Positions 25,158-32,477 of a stretch of 64,000 nucleotides of DNA are shown piece by piece (within the stretch, counting starts at the first letter, position 1; each line of letters starts with the position of its first letter). The translations under genes were made by a program, and so were the position numbers. The notes beneath the pieces were generated by a model that was not told the origin of the DNA, did no database searches, and saw nothing but the letters and a program-made list of their open reading frames with translations. Origin of the DNA: Treponema primitia ZAS-2 (GTDB lineage: Bacteria; Spirochaetota; Spirochaetia; Treponematales; Breznakiellaceae). The stretch spans positions 806,001 through 870,000 of the forward strand of contig NC_015578.1 of assembly GCF_000214375.1 (NCBI RefSeq), in the 5' to 3' direction.

Positions 25158-26477
25158 CTAGTTAGTTCTGTTGTAGAGGGTAATTTCTTCGTTTATCTGG
25201 CTGATGATCCGGTCCACCACAGCTTGGGGAGTAACGGAAGGGTTGTTGGCCATGGTTTCGATTTCGTTTTCGATGATGACCCGGGCCTTGGAGAATACAC
25301 CCATGACGCTGCCCGCGCAGGAGGGCTTGGAATTCCGCAGCGCCTCAATAGCGACGATCAGTTCAGGGTTAGTATTCTTGGTAAAGTCCTGGTAAACAGG
25401 CAGGTCAACCGAGGACCGGCGTATGGGCAGGTACCCGGTCTCCATGGACCATTGGGCCTGCTTTTCCGCGCCAGTTACAAACTTGACAAATTCCCAGGCC
25501 GCGTTGGCCTTTTGGTCGCTGCCGCTGTCCATGAGCCAGAGAGAACCCCCGCCCACAGAAACGCCTCCGGTGTCCCCGGCATTAACCTTGGGGATAGATG
25601 CGAAGCCTAAATTGAACTTACCACCCGCAGCGGCGGCAGAGTCCGCATAGATTGAACAGGAGTCAATGATGTAGCCCAGGGTACTGCCCGTGGCAAACTG
25701 GTTCTTGGACTCCGCGGTTCCCTTACCAAAGATAACGTTGGAGGGATCGCTGTAAATAGCCCTGAGTTTGGTCATGATGTTGAGCAGCGGTTCCCGGGCG
25801 ATGACCGCTGTGGCCCGGCTCTTGCGGCCATTGCCGTTATCCAGCAGGTCCTTGTCCTGGATGGAAACCAGCTGTTCAAAAACCCAGCTGTAGTTGGTGA
25901 AGGACCCGTGCATGTTTGGGTTGGAAGCCGCAAGGGCCTTGCTGGTGGCAAGGACGGCGTCCATGGTGGCGAAAGCGGTTTTGGGATCCAGCTTAGCTGC
26001 GGCAAGGGCTTCCTTGTTGTAGATGATTACCGGGGAAGAACAGTTAAAGGGCATGGAAAAAAGTTCCCCGTCCAGGGTGTAATAGGCCAGGATGTTCGGT
26101 TCATAATCGGAAATATTGTACTTGTCCCGGTTGATAAAATCCTGCATCTTCAGGGTTGTGCCGGAATCTATGGCCCAACGGGTTCCTATATCGTAGAGCT
26201 GGAGTATATCCGGCCCCTGCCCCTTGGGGGTGGCTTTTATTTTGACGATACAGTCGTCATAGTTCCCCTGGTATTGCAGTTCAATTTCGATTTTTTCCTG
26301 GGAACTGTTAAATTCCTTGGCCAATTTTTCCAGGGCTTCACCGTTTCTTCCGCCCATGGAATGCCACAGGATAATTTTAGTCTTACCCCCCGCAGCGCTT
26401 TGATCCTTTCCGCCGGCGGCGAAAACCAGGGCGCCCACGCAAAGGACCGCCATCATAGTACAGAGTAATTTTTTCAT
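25158..26477 (-). CDS. Sugar/glycerol-3-phosphate-type ABC substrate-binding protein
   Basis: The ATG at 26477 gives 439 residues with a signal peptide (KKLLCTMMAVLCVGALVFA) that lacks a lipobox Cys. The mature protein is an SBP_bac_1 (UgpB-like) domain: IILWHSMGGRNGEALEKLAKEF, DILQLYDIGTRWAID and GGVSVGGGSLWLM. With the two permeases upstream and GDPD and glpK in the same cluster, glycerol 3-phosphate or a glycerophosphodiester is the best guess for the ligand. No ATPase subunit is in this cluster, so a shared one (MsmK/UgpC type) must be encoded elsewhere. Confidence 0.9.
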   Translation of the reverse strand: MKKLLCTMMAVLCVGALVFAAGGKDQSAAGGKTKIILWHSMGGRNGEALEKLAKEFNSSQEKIEIELQYQGNYDDCIVKIKATPKGQGPDILQLYDIGTRWAIDSGTTLKMQDFINRDKYNISDYEPNILAYYTLDGELFSMPFNCSSPVIIYNKEALAAAKLDPKTAFATMDAVLATSKALAASNPNMHGSFTNYSWVFEQLVSIQDKDLLDNGNGRKSRATAVIAREPLLNIMTKLRAIYSDPSNVIFGKGTAESKNQFATGSTLGYIIDSCSIYADSAAAAGGKFNLGFASIPKVNAGDTGGVSVGGGSLWLMDSGSDQKANAAWEFVKFVTGAEKQAQWSMETGYLPIRRSSVDLPVYQDFTKNTNPELIVAIEALRNSKPSCAGSVMGVFSKARVIIENEIETMANNPSVTPQAVVDRIISQINEEITLYNRTN

Positions 26478-26501
26478 CCTCACTCCTCCAAAAATATTTA
26501 A

Positions 26502-26538
26502 GGGCGTCCCTGAAAACCTTCTGGTTTTTGGGACGCCC
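26502..26538. repeat. Hairpin between permease and binding-protein genes
   Basis: GGGCGTCCC and GGGACGCCC pair, and the inner AAAACC and GGTTTT extend the stem. It lies between the stop of the permease gene (26555) and the start of the binding-protein gene (26477). It is a likely attenuator or mRNA processing and stability element that raises binding-protein yield over permease yield. Confidence 0.6.
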
Positions 26539-26554
26539 CTTATTAACAATAAAA

Positions 26555-27379
26555 TTAACCCTTCACCGCGCCGGCGGTCATCCCCCTGACCAGATATTTT
26601 TGTCCAAAGATAAACACCAAAACTGCGGGTATCAGAACCAATATCGATCCGGCCAGCACAATTCCGTAATCCACCGCTTCCGCTTCCTTCAGAATCCCTA
26701 TGCCCACCTGGACTGTCCGCATATTGTTGCTGTTCGTCACCAGCAGGGGCCAGAGGTACTGGTTATAAATCTGGATAAAGGTATACACCCCCAGGGACGC
26801 TATGGCGGGTTTAGAAATGGGCATTACGATTTTCAAAAGAAACCGCAGATCCCCGCAGCCGTCGATAATGGCTGCCTCGTGCAGTTCCCGGGGTATGGTC
26901 AGGAAAAACTGGCGCATCAGGAAAATGCCCATGGCGGAGCTTAAATAGGGAACCACCAGGCCGAAATAAGTATTGGTCAGCCGCGCCTGGGCTATGGTAA
27001 GGTAATTGGCAATGATGATGGCATCCGCAGGGATCATCATGGTAGCCAGGACCACCATGAACAGGACATTCCGCCCCTTGAAGCGGTGGAAAGAAAAGGC
27101 GTATGCAGCAAAGCTACAGGTAAAGACCTGGCCTACGATAATAATGGCGCACACAATAAAACTGTTTGCCATAAATTTGAAGAGGGGCACGGTTTGCAGG
27201 GCCGTCCTGTAGGTGTAGGTCACCGGGTTCTGGGGTAGAATATGGGGGGGTATCATAGCCCGTTCAGCCGGGGACATGAAGCTCATGGAAAAACCGATCA
27301 GGATAGGCGAAATAATAAAAATGCCGATAGCGAATTTAACTATCCACCCCAGGGCTGCGTGCAGGTTTTTTTGGCTCAC
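26555..27379 (-). CDS. ABC transporter permease (UgpE/MalG type)
   Basis: The 274-residue protein has six predicted helices and the EAA loop PRELHEAAIIDGCGDLRFLLKIV (ELHEAAIIDGCG core). It overlaps the upstream permease gene by 4 nt, so the two form the heteromeric channel. It ends in a basic tail (KYLVRGMTAGAVKG) typical of this subfamily. Confidence 0.94.
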   Translation of the reverse strand: MSQKNLHAALGWIVKFAIGIFIISPILIGFSMSFMSPAERAMIPPHILPQNPVTYTYRTALQTVPLFKFMANSFIVCAIIIVGQVFTCSFAAYAFSFHRFKGRNVLFMVVLATMMIPADAIIIANYLTIAQARLTNTYFGLVVPYLSSAMGIFLMRQFFLTIPRELHEAAIIDGCGDLRFLLKIVMPISKPAIASLGVYTFIQIYNQYLWPLLVTNSNNMRTVQVGIGILKEAEAVDYGIVLAGSILVLIPAVLVFIFGQKYLVRGMTAGAVKG

Positions 27380-28251
27380 TGGTAGTGTACCATCCTGTCT
27401 TCAGTTTTGAATTGAATAATTGTAACCCCCAGGATGATGAGGAAAAGTACCACCGACTGGGCAAAGGCCGTTTCAAACCGGGTGTCCCGGATAGCAGACT
27501 GGAAAATTGAATAGACCAATACATTGGTAGAATAGCTGGGCCCCCCCTGGGTCAGGAGCCGTATCTGGGCAAAGGCCTGAAAGGAAACCACGATATTCAG
27601 GAACACCACAAAAAATATCTGCGGGGAGGCGATGGGGGTCAGAATGCTGAAAAGCCGGCGGAAATACCCCGCCCCGTCCATACGGGCGCTTTCGATAAGC
27701 TCGTCGCTCACATTGCGGAACCCCGTGAGGAGGAAGATAAACCCCGTACCAATGTTAAGCCACACCGTTACAAAGGCCACCCCGAACAGGGCGTACTTCG
27801 CGTCCAGGAGCCAGCGTATGTCCGTCCCCAGCAGATGGTTCATGATGCCGTTTTTCCCGGAGCTAAGCAGGTTAAACCAAATCGCCGCCGCCGGTGCGGA
27901 AGCGATAGCCATGGGCAGGGAATACATCACCTCGTAAATCCTGCTGCCCCGGCTCCTGGTATTGGCCAGAGCCGCCAGGAAGTAGGCCGCCACCAGGGTG
28001 GGGATGCAGACCAGGGGGGCAAAAATCAGGGTGAGCTTCAGGCTGTTCAGGAACTGAGCGCTGCTGAACTGCTTGATATAATTTTCAAATCCTACAAATT
28101 CTACCGGTTTGCCCCGGGAATTAGTCAGAAAGAAAGAAAAAATCACCGTCTTGGCAAAGGGAAAAAATATAAACACCCCAAAAACCAGCATACAGGGCAA
28201 AAGGAACAGATACGGCGTAGCGTTAAAGGATCTTTTTGCTGATAAACTCAT
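27376..28251 (-). CDS. ABC transporter permease (UgpA/MalF type)
   Basis: The 291-residue membrane protein has the EAA loop DELIESARMDGAGYFRRLFSI and the start RSFNATPYLFLLPCMLVFGVFI. It is the first transporter gene of the cluster, preceded by GGGGAG. The 68-nt A+T-rich gap to the GDPD gene contains the palindrome TAATAATTTATTATTA, so a promoter there is possible. Confidence 0.94.
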   Translation of the reverse strand: MSLSAKRSFNATPYLFLLPCMLVFGVFIFFPFAKTVIFSFFLTNSRGKPVEFVGFENYIKQFSSAQFLNSLKLTLIFAPLVCIPTLVAAYFLAALANTRSRGSRIYEVMYSLPMAIASAPAAAIWFNLLSSGKNGIMNHLLGTDIRWLLDAKYALFGVAFVTVWLNIGTGFIFLLTGFRNVSDELIESARMDGAGYFRRLFSILTPIASPQIFFVVFLNIVVSFQAFAQIRLLTQGGPSYSTNVLVYSIFQSAIRDTRFETAFAQSVVLFLIILGVTIIQFKTEDRMVHYQ

Positions 28252-28319
28252 TATCTCCCCAATTATTACATAATAATAAATTATTATAAGCTATGTTTTT
28301 CAAATGCGCAAAAGGAATT

Positions 28320-29078
28320 TTAAGAATTATTTGCGGCTAACAACTCCGCTACCTTATCAGGATAGTTGGAAATGATGCTGTCTACCCCAAGCTTAATGCA
28401 AAAACGTATCTGTTCTTCCGTATTTGCGGTCCAGGTATTTATCTTTAACCCGTTTTTATGGGCTTTTTCGACTAGTTCCGGGGTATATTCCAGGCAATTC
28501 ACCTGGGGATGCAGGGCATTCATACCATGCCGCTTGCCATAATCGTCCATATCAAGCAAAGGGTACCCGTAAAGGAGCCCCGCTTCGATGTTTTTGTCGA
28601 TTTCTTTGCAAATTCTCATGGAAATATGGTTAAAGGATGAGAGAAAAACCCGGTTTTGCGCTCCCAGGGCCTTAATCCGGCCTATAACCTTCTCTTCGAT
28701 ACCTTTATAAAAGACCGAATAATTTTTAATCTCCAGGTTGAGCACAATATCCTTCTCGATAATCAGTTCCAGAAGCTCGTCCAGGTGCATCATCCGTTCC
28801 CCGGCAAACTCCCGGCCCTTCCAGGCGCCGCAGTCCAGCTTTCTCAGATCCGCGAAACTCTGATCCCCCACGGCCCCCTTCCCGTCGGTGGTCCGCTCCA
28901 GCAGATCGTCATGGATTATCACCGGTTCGCCGTCGGCGGATAAATGGACATCCGACTCAAAGCCATTGCAGGGGCGCCCCTTGTAATGCCCCTCCTCAAT
29001 GGCGGCAATAAAGGCCCTGCGGGTATTCTCAGGGTATTTTCCGCTAAATCCCCGGTGGGCCAGGTTCAGTATTTTCAT
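28320..29078 (-). CDS. Cytoplasmic glycerophosphodiester phosphodiesterase
   Basis: I choose the ATG at 29078 (GGAGGAG upstream), giving 252 residues. Motifs of the GDPD family are LAHRGFSGKYPENT at the start, FESDVHLSADGEPVIIHDD and the C-terminal INTWTANTEEQIRFCIKLGV. It cleaves glycerophosphodiesters to glycerol 3-phosphate and an alcohol. There is no signal peptide, so it is UgpQ-like rather than periplasmic. It fits with the transporter genes and glpK that follow. Confidence 0.93.
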   Translation of the reverse strand: MKILNLAHRGFSGKYPENTRRAFIAAIEEGHYKGRPCNGFESDVHLSADGEPVIIHDDLLERTTDGKGAVGDQSFADLRKLDCGAWKGREFAGERMMHLDELLELIIEKDIVLNLEIKNYSVFYKGIEEKVIGRIKALGAQNRVFLSSFNHISMRICKEIDKNIEAGLLYGYPLLDMDDYGKRHGMNALHPQVNCLEYTPELVEKAHKNGLKINTWTANTEEQIRFCIKLGVDSIISNYPDKVAELLAANNS

Positions 29079-29274
29079 GGTTTCTCCTCCATAATAAATG
29101 AAGTAAATAGTATATGGACAATTTTTGAGGAGTGTCAACACGGTTTATCCTTTGAAAGCACGTTGAAAAACTGATAATTGGGCACGTCCGGGTTCGTAAA
29201 AAGCTATTTTTCATTTTTTCACAAAATTTTCTTCTCCACTAAAGCATTTTTCCTCCTCCGCTCCCTAACAGGCT

Positions 29275-29835
29275 TTGTATAAAACCTCCCTGGTAAAGAT
29301 ACCTAAACCGGAATTCATCGTCTTCTACAACGGGCCGGGGGAAACGCCGGAAAAGTGGAAATTATGGCTTTCCGACGCCTTTATCGGGCTGGAACCGGGC
29401 GAAAAAGTCCCCCTTGATCTGATCGTTACGGTGTATAATATCAATCCCGGCCATAACGAAGGAATGCTGGAAAAGTGCGAAGAACTCAGCGGGTACAGCA
29501 TCTTTGTTGACAAAGTCCGGGAATACAAAAAAACGATTTCCGATAAAGATATTGCCTTTCGGCAAGCGATCAACGATTGCATAGAACATAATATTCTGCG
29601 TGAGTTTTTAAAATTACACGCCACGGAGGTATTACAAATGTTATTAACCGAATGGAACACCGAGGAAGCCCTTGCATTCGAAAGAGAAGAAGGATGGAAG
29701 GAAGGCCGCGAGGAAGGTGAGAAGAAAAAAGCCCTGGAAACGGCGAAGAACCTTCTTGCCCTGGGCGTAAGCCTGGACACGGTCGCCAAAGCGGTTGGCC
29801 TTGACATGGAAACCGTCAAAAGTCTTGCCCAGTGA
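29275..29835 (+). pseudogene. 5'-truncated Rpn-family nuclease gene
   Basis: The open frame (186 residues from a TTG at 29275) aligns with the second half of the intact Rpn gene at 31244-32164, from the KPEFIVFYNG motif to the end. It lacks the N-terminal half and the catalytic PD-(D/E)XK residues. The C-terminal 75 codons, including ISDKD, NILREFLK and the GVSLDTVAKAVGLDMETVKSLAQ tail, are almost identical to that copy at the DNA level. The tail has one EGREEG unit where the other has several. It is a degenerate or partly converted duplicate. A short non-catalytic product could still be made. Confidence 0.75.
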
Positions 29836-29845
29836 AATATAGACA

Positions 29846-29990
29846 AACCCAGAGTAAAACTCTATCCCGCACAGCCATGCTGTCCCAAAAATAAAAGCCT
29901 CTGCCGCCCTTGGCATTCCCGTTTTGATCAAAGGCATAGGTCCGATTTTCAACGGTATATTCAATTATTTCTTTTACATTTTTTCTTGAC
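29846..29990 (-). pseudogene. Deleted copy of an alpha/beta-hydrolase-type gene end
   Basis: On the minus strand the frame reads YAFDQNGNAKGG, then directly FYFWDSMAVRDRVLL. The first part is identical over 29 bp (29903-29932) to 31088-31116. The second part matches the end of the larger fragment at 30769-31117 (LFWDRMTVRYRVL). The middle (from IRPPNF to TEAK) is missing, so this is a shortened duplicate. Confidence 0.6.
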
Positions 29991-30014
29991 AAAAACTATA
30001 GTCTTAGGGATACT
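29986..30014 (+). promoter_or_regulatory. Promoter of higBA
   Basis: TTGACA (29986-29991) and GATACT (30009-30014) are 17 bp apart, about 20 bp before the toxin start. ATAGT and ACTAT arms flank the -10 region and could serve as an operator for the HigBA complex. Confidence 0.7.
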
Positions 30015-30034
30015 ATTCTTGGGACTTATTGAAA

Positions 30035-30316
30035 ATGATACAATCGTTTAAATGTAAAGAAACGGCCAAGATTTTTGCGGTCGGCTATTCTGCGAGGTTT
30101 TCAACAGCAATTTTTAAATCGGCAATCATCAAACTGGCGATGCTGAATAGATCCGGGCAGCTTAATGAACTGGCTATTCCACCGTCCAATCATCTGGAAA
30201 AACTTTCAGGAAATCGTGAAGGCCAATACTCTATTCGCATTAATGATAAATACCGTATTTGTTTTAGATGGAGCGAGAATAACGCCTATGACGTGGAAAT
30301 TGTGGATTATCATTGA
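30035..30316 (+). CDS. higB: HigB-type mRNA interferase toxin
   Basis: The start at 30035 gives 93 residues. It shows the HigB pattern: MIQSFKCKETAKIF, LEKLSGNREGQYSIRINDKYRICF and the terminal YDVEIVDYH. HigB is a RelE-fold, ribosome-dependent endoribonuclease. The antitoxin gene follows 57 nt later with its own promoter. Toxin-first order is typical of higBA. Confidence 0.93.
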   Translation: MIQSFKCKETAKIFAVGYSARFSTAIFKSAIIKLAMLNRSGQLNELAIPPSNHLEKLSGNREGQYSIRINDKYRICFRWSENNAYDVEIVDYH

Positions 30317-30327
30317 TGGCATGGACC

Positions 30328-30355
30328 TTGACAAATTATAGTATATACGTATAAT
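30328..30355 (+). promoter_or_regulatory. Second promoter and operator in front of higA
   Basis: Perfect consensus boxes TTGACA (30328-30333) and TATAAT (30350-30355) are 16 bp apart. The palindrome TATACGTATA (30344-30353) overlaps the -10. This would let antitoxin be made independently of toxin and be autoregulated. Confidence 0.75.
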
Positions 30356-30373
30356 GTATATAAGGAGATAAAA

Positions 30374-30676
30374 ATGAAGATGCTCAATGAGCTGCCTACA
30401 GTTGGGGAAGTTTTGGCCGAAGAATTTCTTGCCCCTTTAAATATTTCCCAAAACGCGCTGGCAAAAATCCTGGGTATTCCGCAAAACAGATTGAGCGATA
30501 TCATTAATGGAAAACGGGGTATTACTGCGGATACCGATTTGCGTTTATGTAAATATTTTGGTTTGACAGATGGATATTTTGCGGGAATGCAGCTTGATTT
30601 TGAACGTATTAAAGCAAAAAGAAAAATTCAGGACGATTTAGATCATATAGTTCCACTAAAAAAGCAGCCCGCATAA
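30374..30676 (+). CDS. higA: HigA-type antitoxin
   Basis: The 100-residue protein has an Xre-type HTH: PTVGEVLAEEFLAPLNISQNAL, then IPQNRLSDIINGKRGITADT. This is the HigA/VapI pattern. AAGGAGATAAAA precedes the start. It neutralises HigB and represses the operon. A 150-bp direct repeat starts at its stop codon (30671). Confidence 0.94.
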   Translation: MKMLNELPTVGEVLAEEFLAPLNISQNALAKILGIPQNRLSDIINGKRGITADTDLRLCKYFGLTDGYFAGMQLDFERIKAKRKIQDDLDHIVPLKKQPA

Positions 30677-30830
30677 TAAAAACAAGTAGGCGGAGTTCAC
30701 GCCAGTTAATACACAAGTCTATCATGTAATGATAGGGTGACCATGACGGAAACATCTTCAGAGCGATACTAGCAAGAACAAACCCTAGGTAAAACCCTGT
30801 ACCGCACAGTCATTCTATCCCAAAAACAGC
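30671..30830. repeat. Direct repeat, copy 1 (partner at 32234-32392)
   Basis: Sequence starting GCATAATAAA and including ACAAGTCTATCAT, ACGGAAACAT, CGATACTAGCAAG and GTCATTCTATCC recurs in the same order at 32234-32392. Identity is high but imperfect. The repeat covers the end of the alpha/beta-hydrolase fragment and its downstream DNA, so both copies derive from one ancestral 3' flank. Confidence 0.8.
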
Positions 30831-31117
30831 TTTGCCTCGGTGGGGATCGGCTCGGGGACCGGGGCTATCTCCGCAAGCTTCACATATTCATCGGCGCCTT
30901 GGGGTAAAAGAAATCCCGCCTTTACCGCCGCATCCGCTGATTGCCGGATTTTCTCTACGTATATCTCATGGGTCGGATAAAGCTCTTTGAGTTTAGCCGG
31001 GGCAAAAGCTATGGTGAATCCTTCCAGGGGATACGCCGGACCTGCAACATATTGAGCGGTGGGAATATCAAAATTTGGCGGCCGTATGCCGCCCTTGGCA
31101 TTCCCGTTTTGATCAAG
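30769..31117 (-). pseudogene. C-terminal fragment of an alpha/beta-hydrolase-domain protein
   Basis: An open minus-strand frame with no start reads LDQNGNAKGGIRPPNFDIPT, then AQYVAGPAYPLEGF, LYPTHEIYVEKIRQSADAA, GFLLPQGADEYVKLAEIAP and FWDRMTVRYRVL before a stop at 30769-30771. It resembles the C-terminal end of the large PF20091-type alpha/beta-hydrolase proteins (GGIR-P, YxTHExYV, GFLLPxDA). The 5' part of the gene is gone. The family assignment is from memory of conserved motifs. Confidence 0.6.
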
Positions 31118-31243
31118 ATTCCCTTTTGACCGCCGTCCCTCGCTTTCTGACGGTATAGTCCCTTTTGGGTATCTTTTTCAATGAGGCACTGCGCCATCTT
31201 GCAATTAGCCATAAATTTCCCTATATTTGGAAAAGAGGCGGTT

Positions 31244-32164
31244 ATGGGCATTAACAGGCAGCTTAAAGACAGCGTATTTTCTTTTCTTTTTAGCGATCCG
31301 GAGGTCCTGCGGGGCTTGTATGGCGCCATTGAAGGCGTTACCTTGGCACCGGACGTGCCCATCAGCATAAATACCCTGACCGACGTGATTTTTAAGAACC
31401 AGATCAATGACCTTTCATTCACCGTGGACAACCGGCTGGTGGTGCTCATTGAGCATCAGTCCACGATAAACCCCAACATGCCCTTCCGGCTGCTGATGTA
31501 CATAGCCAGGGTGTACGAAAAAATCATAGGCACGAATAAAATATACGATAAAAAACTGGTCCCTTTACCCTGGCCTGAATTCATTGTCCTGTATAACGGC
31601 ACGGACAAATACCCCGACCAGGCAACACTAAAACTGTCCGATGCCTTTAAGGACCTGGGGGATGCGCTGGGCGGAACTAAAAGGCCGGTAGATTTGGAAT
31701 TAACGGTACAGGTATACAATATCAACCATGGCCATAACGAGGGGATGCTGAAAAAATGCGAAGAACTCGGCGGGTACAGCGCCTTTGTTGACAAGGTCCG
31801 GGAATACAAGAAAACTATTTCCGATAAAGATGTCGCCTTTAGAGAAGCGATCAATGACTGCATAGAGCATAATATTCTGCGTGAGTTTTTAAAATCACAC
31901 GCCACGGAGGTATTACAAATGTTATTAACCGAATGGAACACCGAGGAAGCCCTTGCATTCGAAAGAGAAGAAGGGTGGAAGGAAGGCCGCGAGGAAGGTC
32001 GCGAGGAAGGTCGCGAGGAAGGCCGCGGGGAAGGCCGCGAGGAAGGCGAGAAGAAAAAAGCCCTGGAAACGGCGAAGAATCTTCTTGCCCTGGGCGTAAG
32101 CCTGGACACGGTCGCCAAAGCGGTTGGCCTTGACATGGAAACCGTCAAAAGTCTTGCCCAGTGA
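31244..32164 (+). CDS. Rpn-family PD-(D/E)XK nuclease / transposase-like protein
   Basis: The ATG at 31244 gives 306 residues. The N-terminus (INRQLKDSVFSFLFSDPEVL) and the core with Asp (NDLSFTVDNRLVVL) and the ExQ pair (IEHQST) are those of PDDEXK transposase-like proteins related to recombination-promoting nuclease Rpn. These are DNA nucleases, and several promote recombination. A hinge with EGREEG repeats (a 12-bp in-frame tandem repeat) at about residues 245-275 leads to a helical tail, GVSLDTVAKAVGLDMETVKS. The repeated DNA around it may reflect its own activity. Confidence 0.88.
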   Translation: MGINRQLKDSVFSFLFSDPEVLRGLYGAIEGVTLAPDVPISINTLTDVIFKNQINDLSFTVDNRLVVLIEHQSTINPNMPFRLLMYIARVYEKIIGTNKIYDKKLVPLPWPEFIVLYNGTDKYPDQATLKLSDAFKDLGDALGGTKRPVDLELTVQVYNINHGHNEGMLKKCEELGGYSAFVDKVREYKKTISDKDVAFREAINDCIEHNILREFLKSHATEVLQMLLTEWNTEEALAFEREEGWKEGREEGREEGREEGRGEGREEGEKKKALETAKNLLALGVSLDTVAKAVGLDMETVKSLAQ

Positions 32165-32233
32165 AATATAGTGAAGCCCTCTAAAAACATATCGTCCTCA
32201 TCCATAAATTAAGTGTAGCCTACGCCAAGGTCC

Positions 32234-32392
32234 GCATAATAAAGCAAGCGGGCGAAATTCACGTTAGTCTATGCTGCACAAGTCTATCATACAATGATAT
32301 AGTGGCCATTACGGAAACATTTTCAGAACGATACTAGCAAGGACAAACCCCGGGTAAAGCCTCTCCTGCACTGTCATTCTATCCTAAAAATA
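32234..32392. repeat. Direct repeat, copy 2
   Basis: This is the second copy of the 30671-30830 unit, downstream of the full Rpn gene. It includes a further eroded remnant of the hydrolase gene end on the minus strand (DRMTV codons, with a stop just before them). Apart from this repeat and the terminator at 32394, the 32165-32477 gap holds nothing else recognisable. Confidence 0.8.
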
Positions 32393-32393
32393 A

Positions 32394-32429
32394 GAGCCCC
32401 TTCCAAAAACCAAGTTTTGAAAGAGGCTC
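32394..32429 (-). terminator. Terminator of the citrate/aconitate operon
   Basis: GAGCC...GGCTC with inner CAAAA/TTTTG pairs forms a long hairpin, followed on the minus strand by TTATTTTT. It lies 49-84 nt past the CapA-like stop. Confidence 0.65.
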
Positions 32430-32477
32430 AAATACCCGACAATTAATCTAATTACCGGCGGGTGTCCAGCTTCGCCT

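Noticed and set aside
29275-29835. The first Rpn frame as an intact nuclease
   Set aside because: It lacks the N-terminal half and the catalytic acidic and Gln residues seen in the copy at 31244, and only a TTG start is available.
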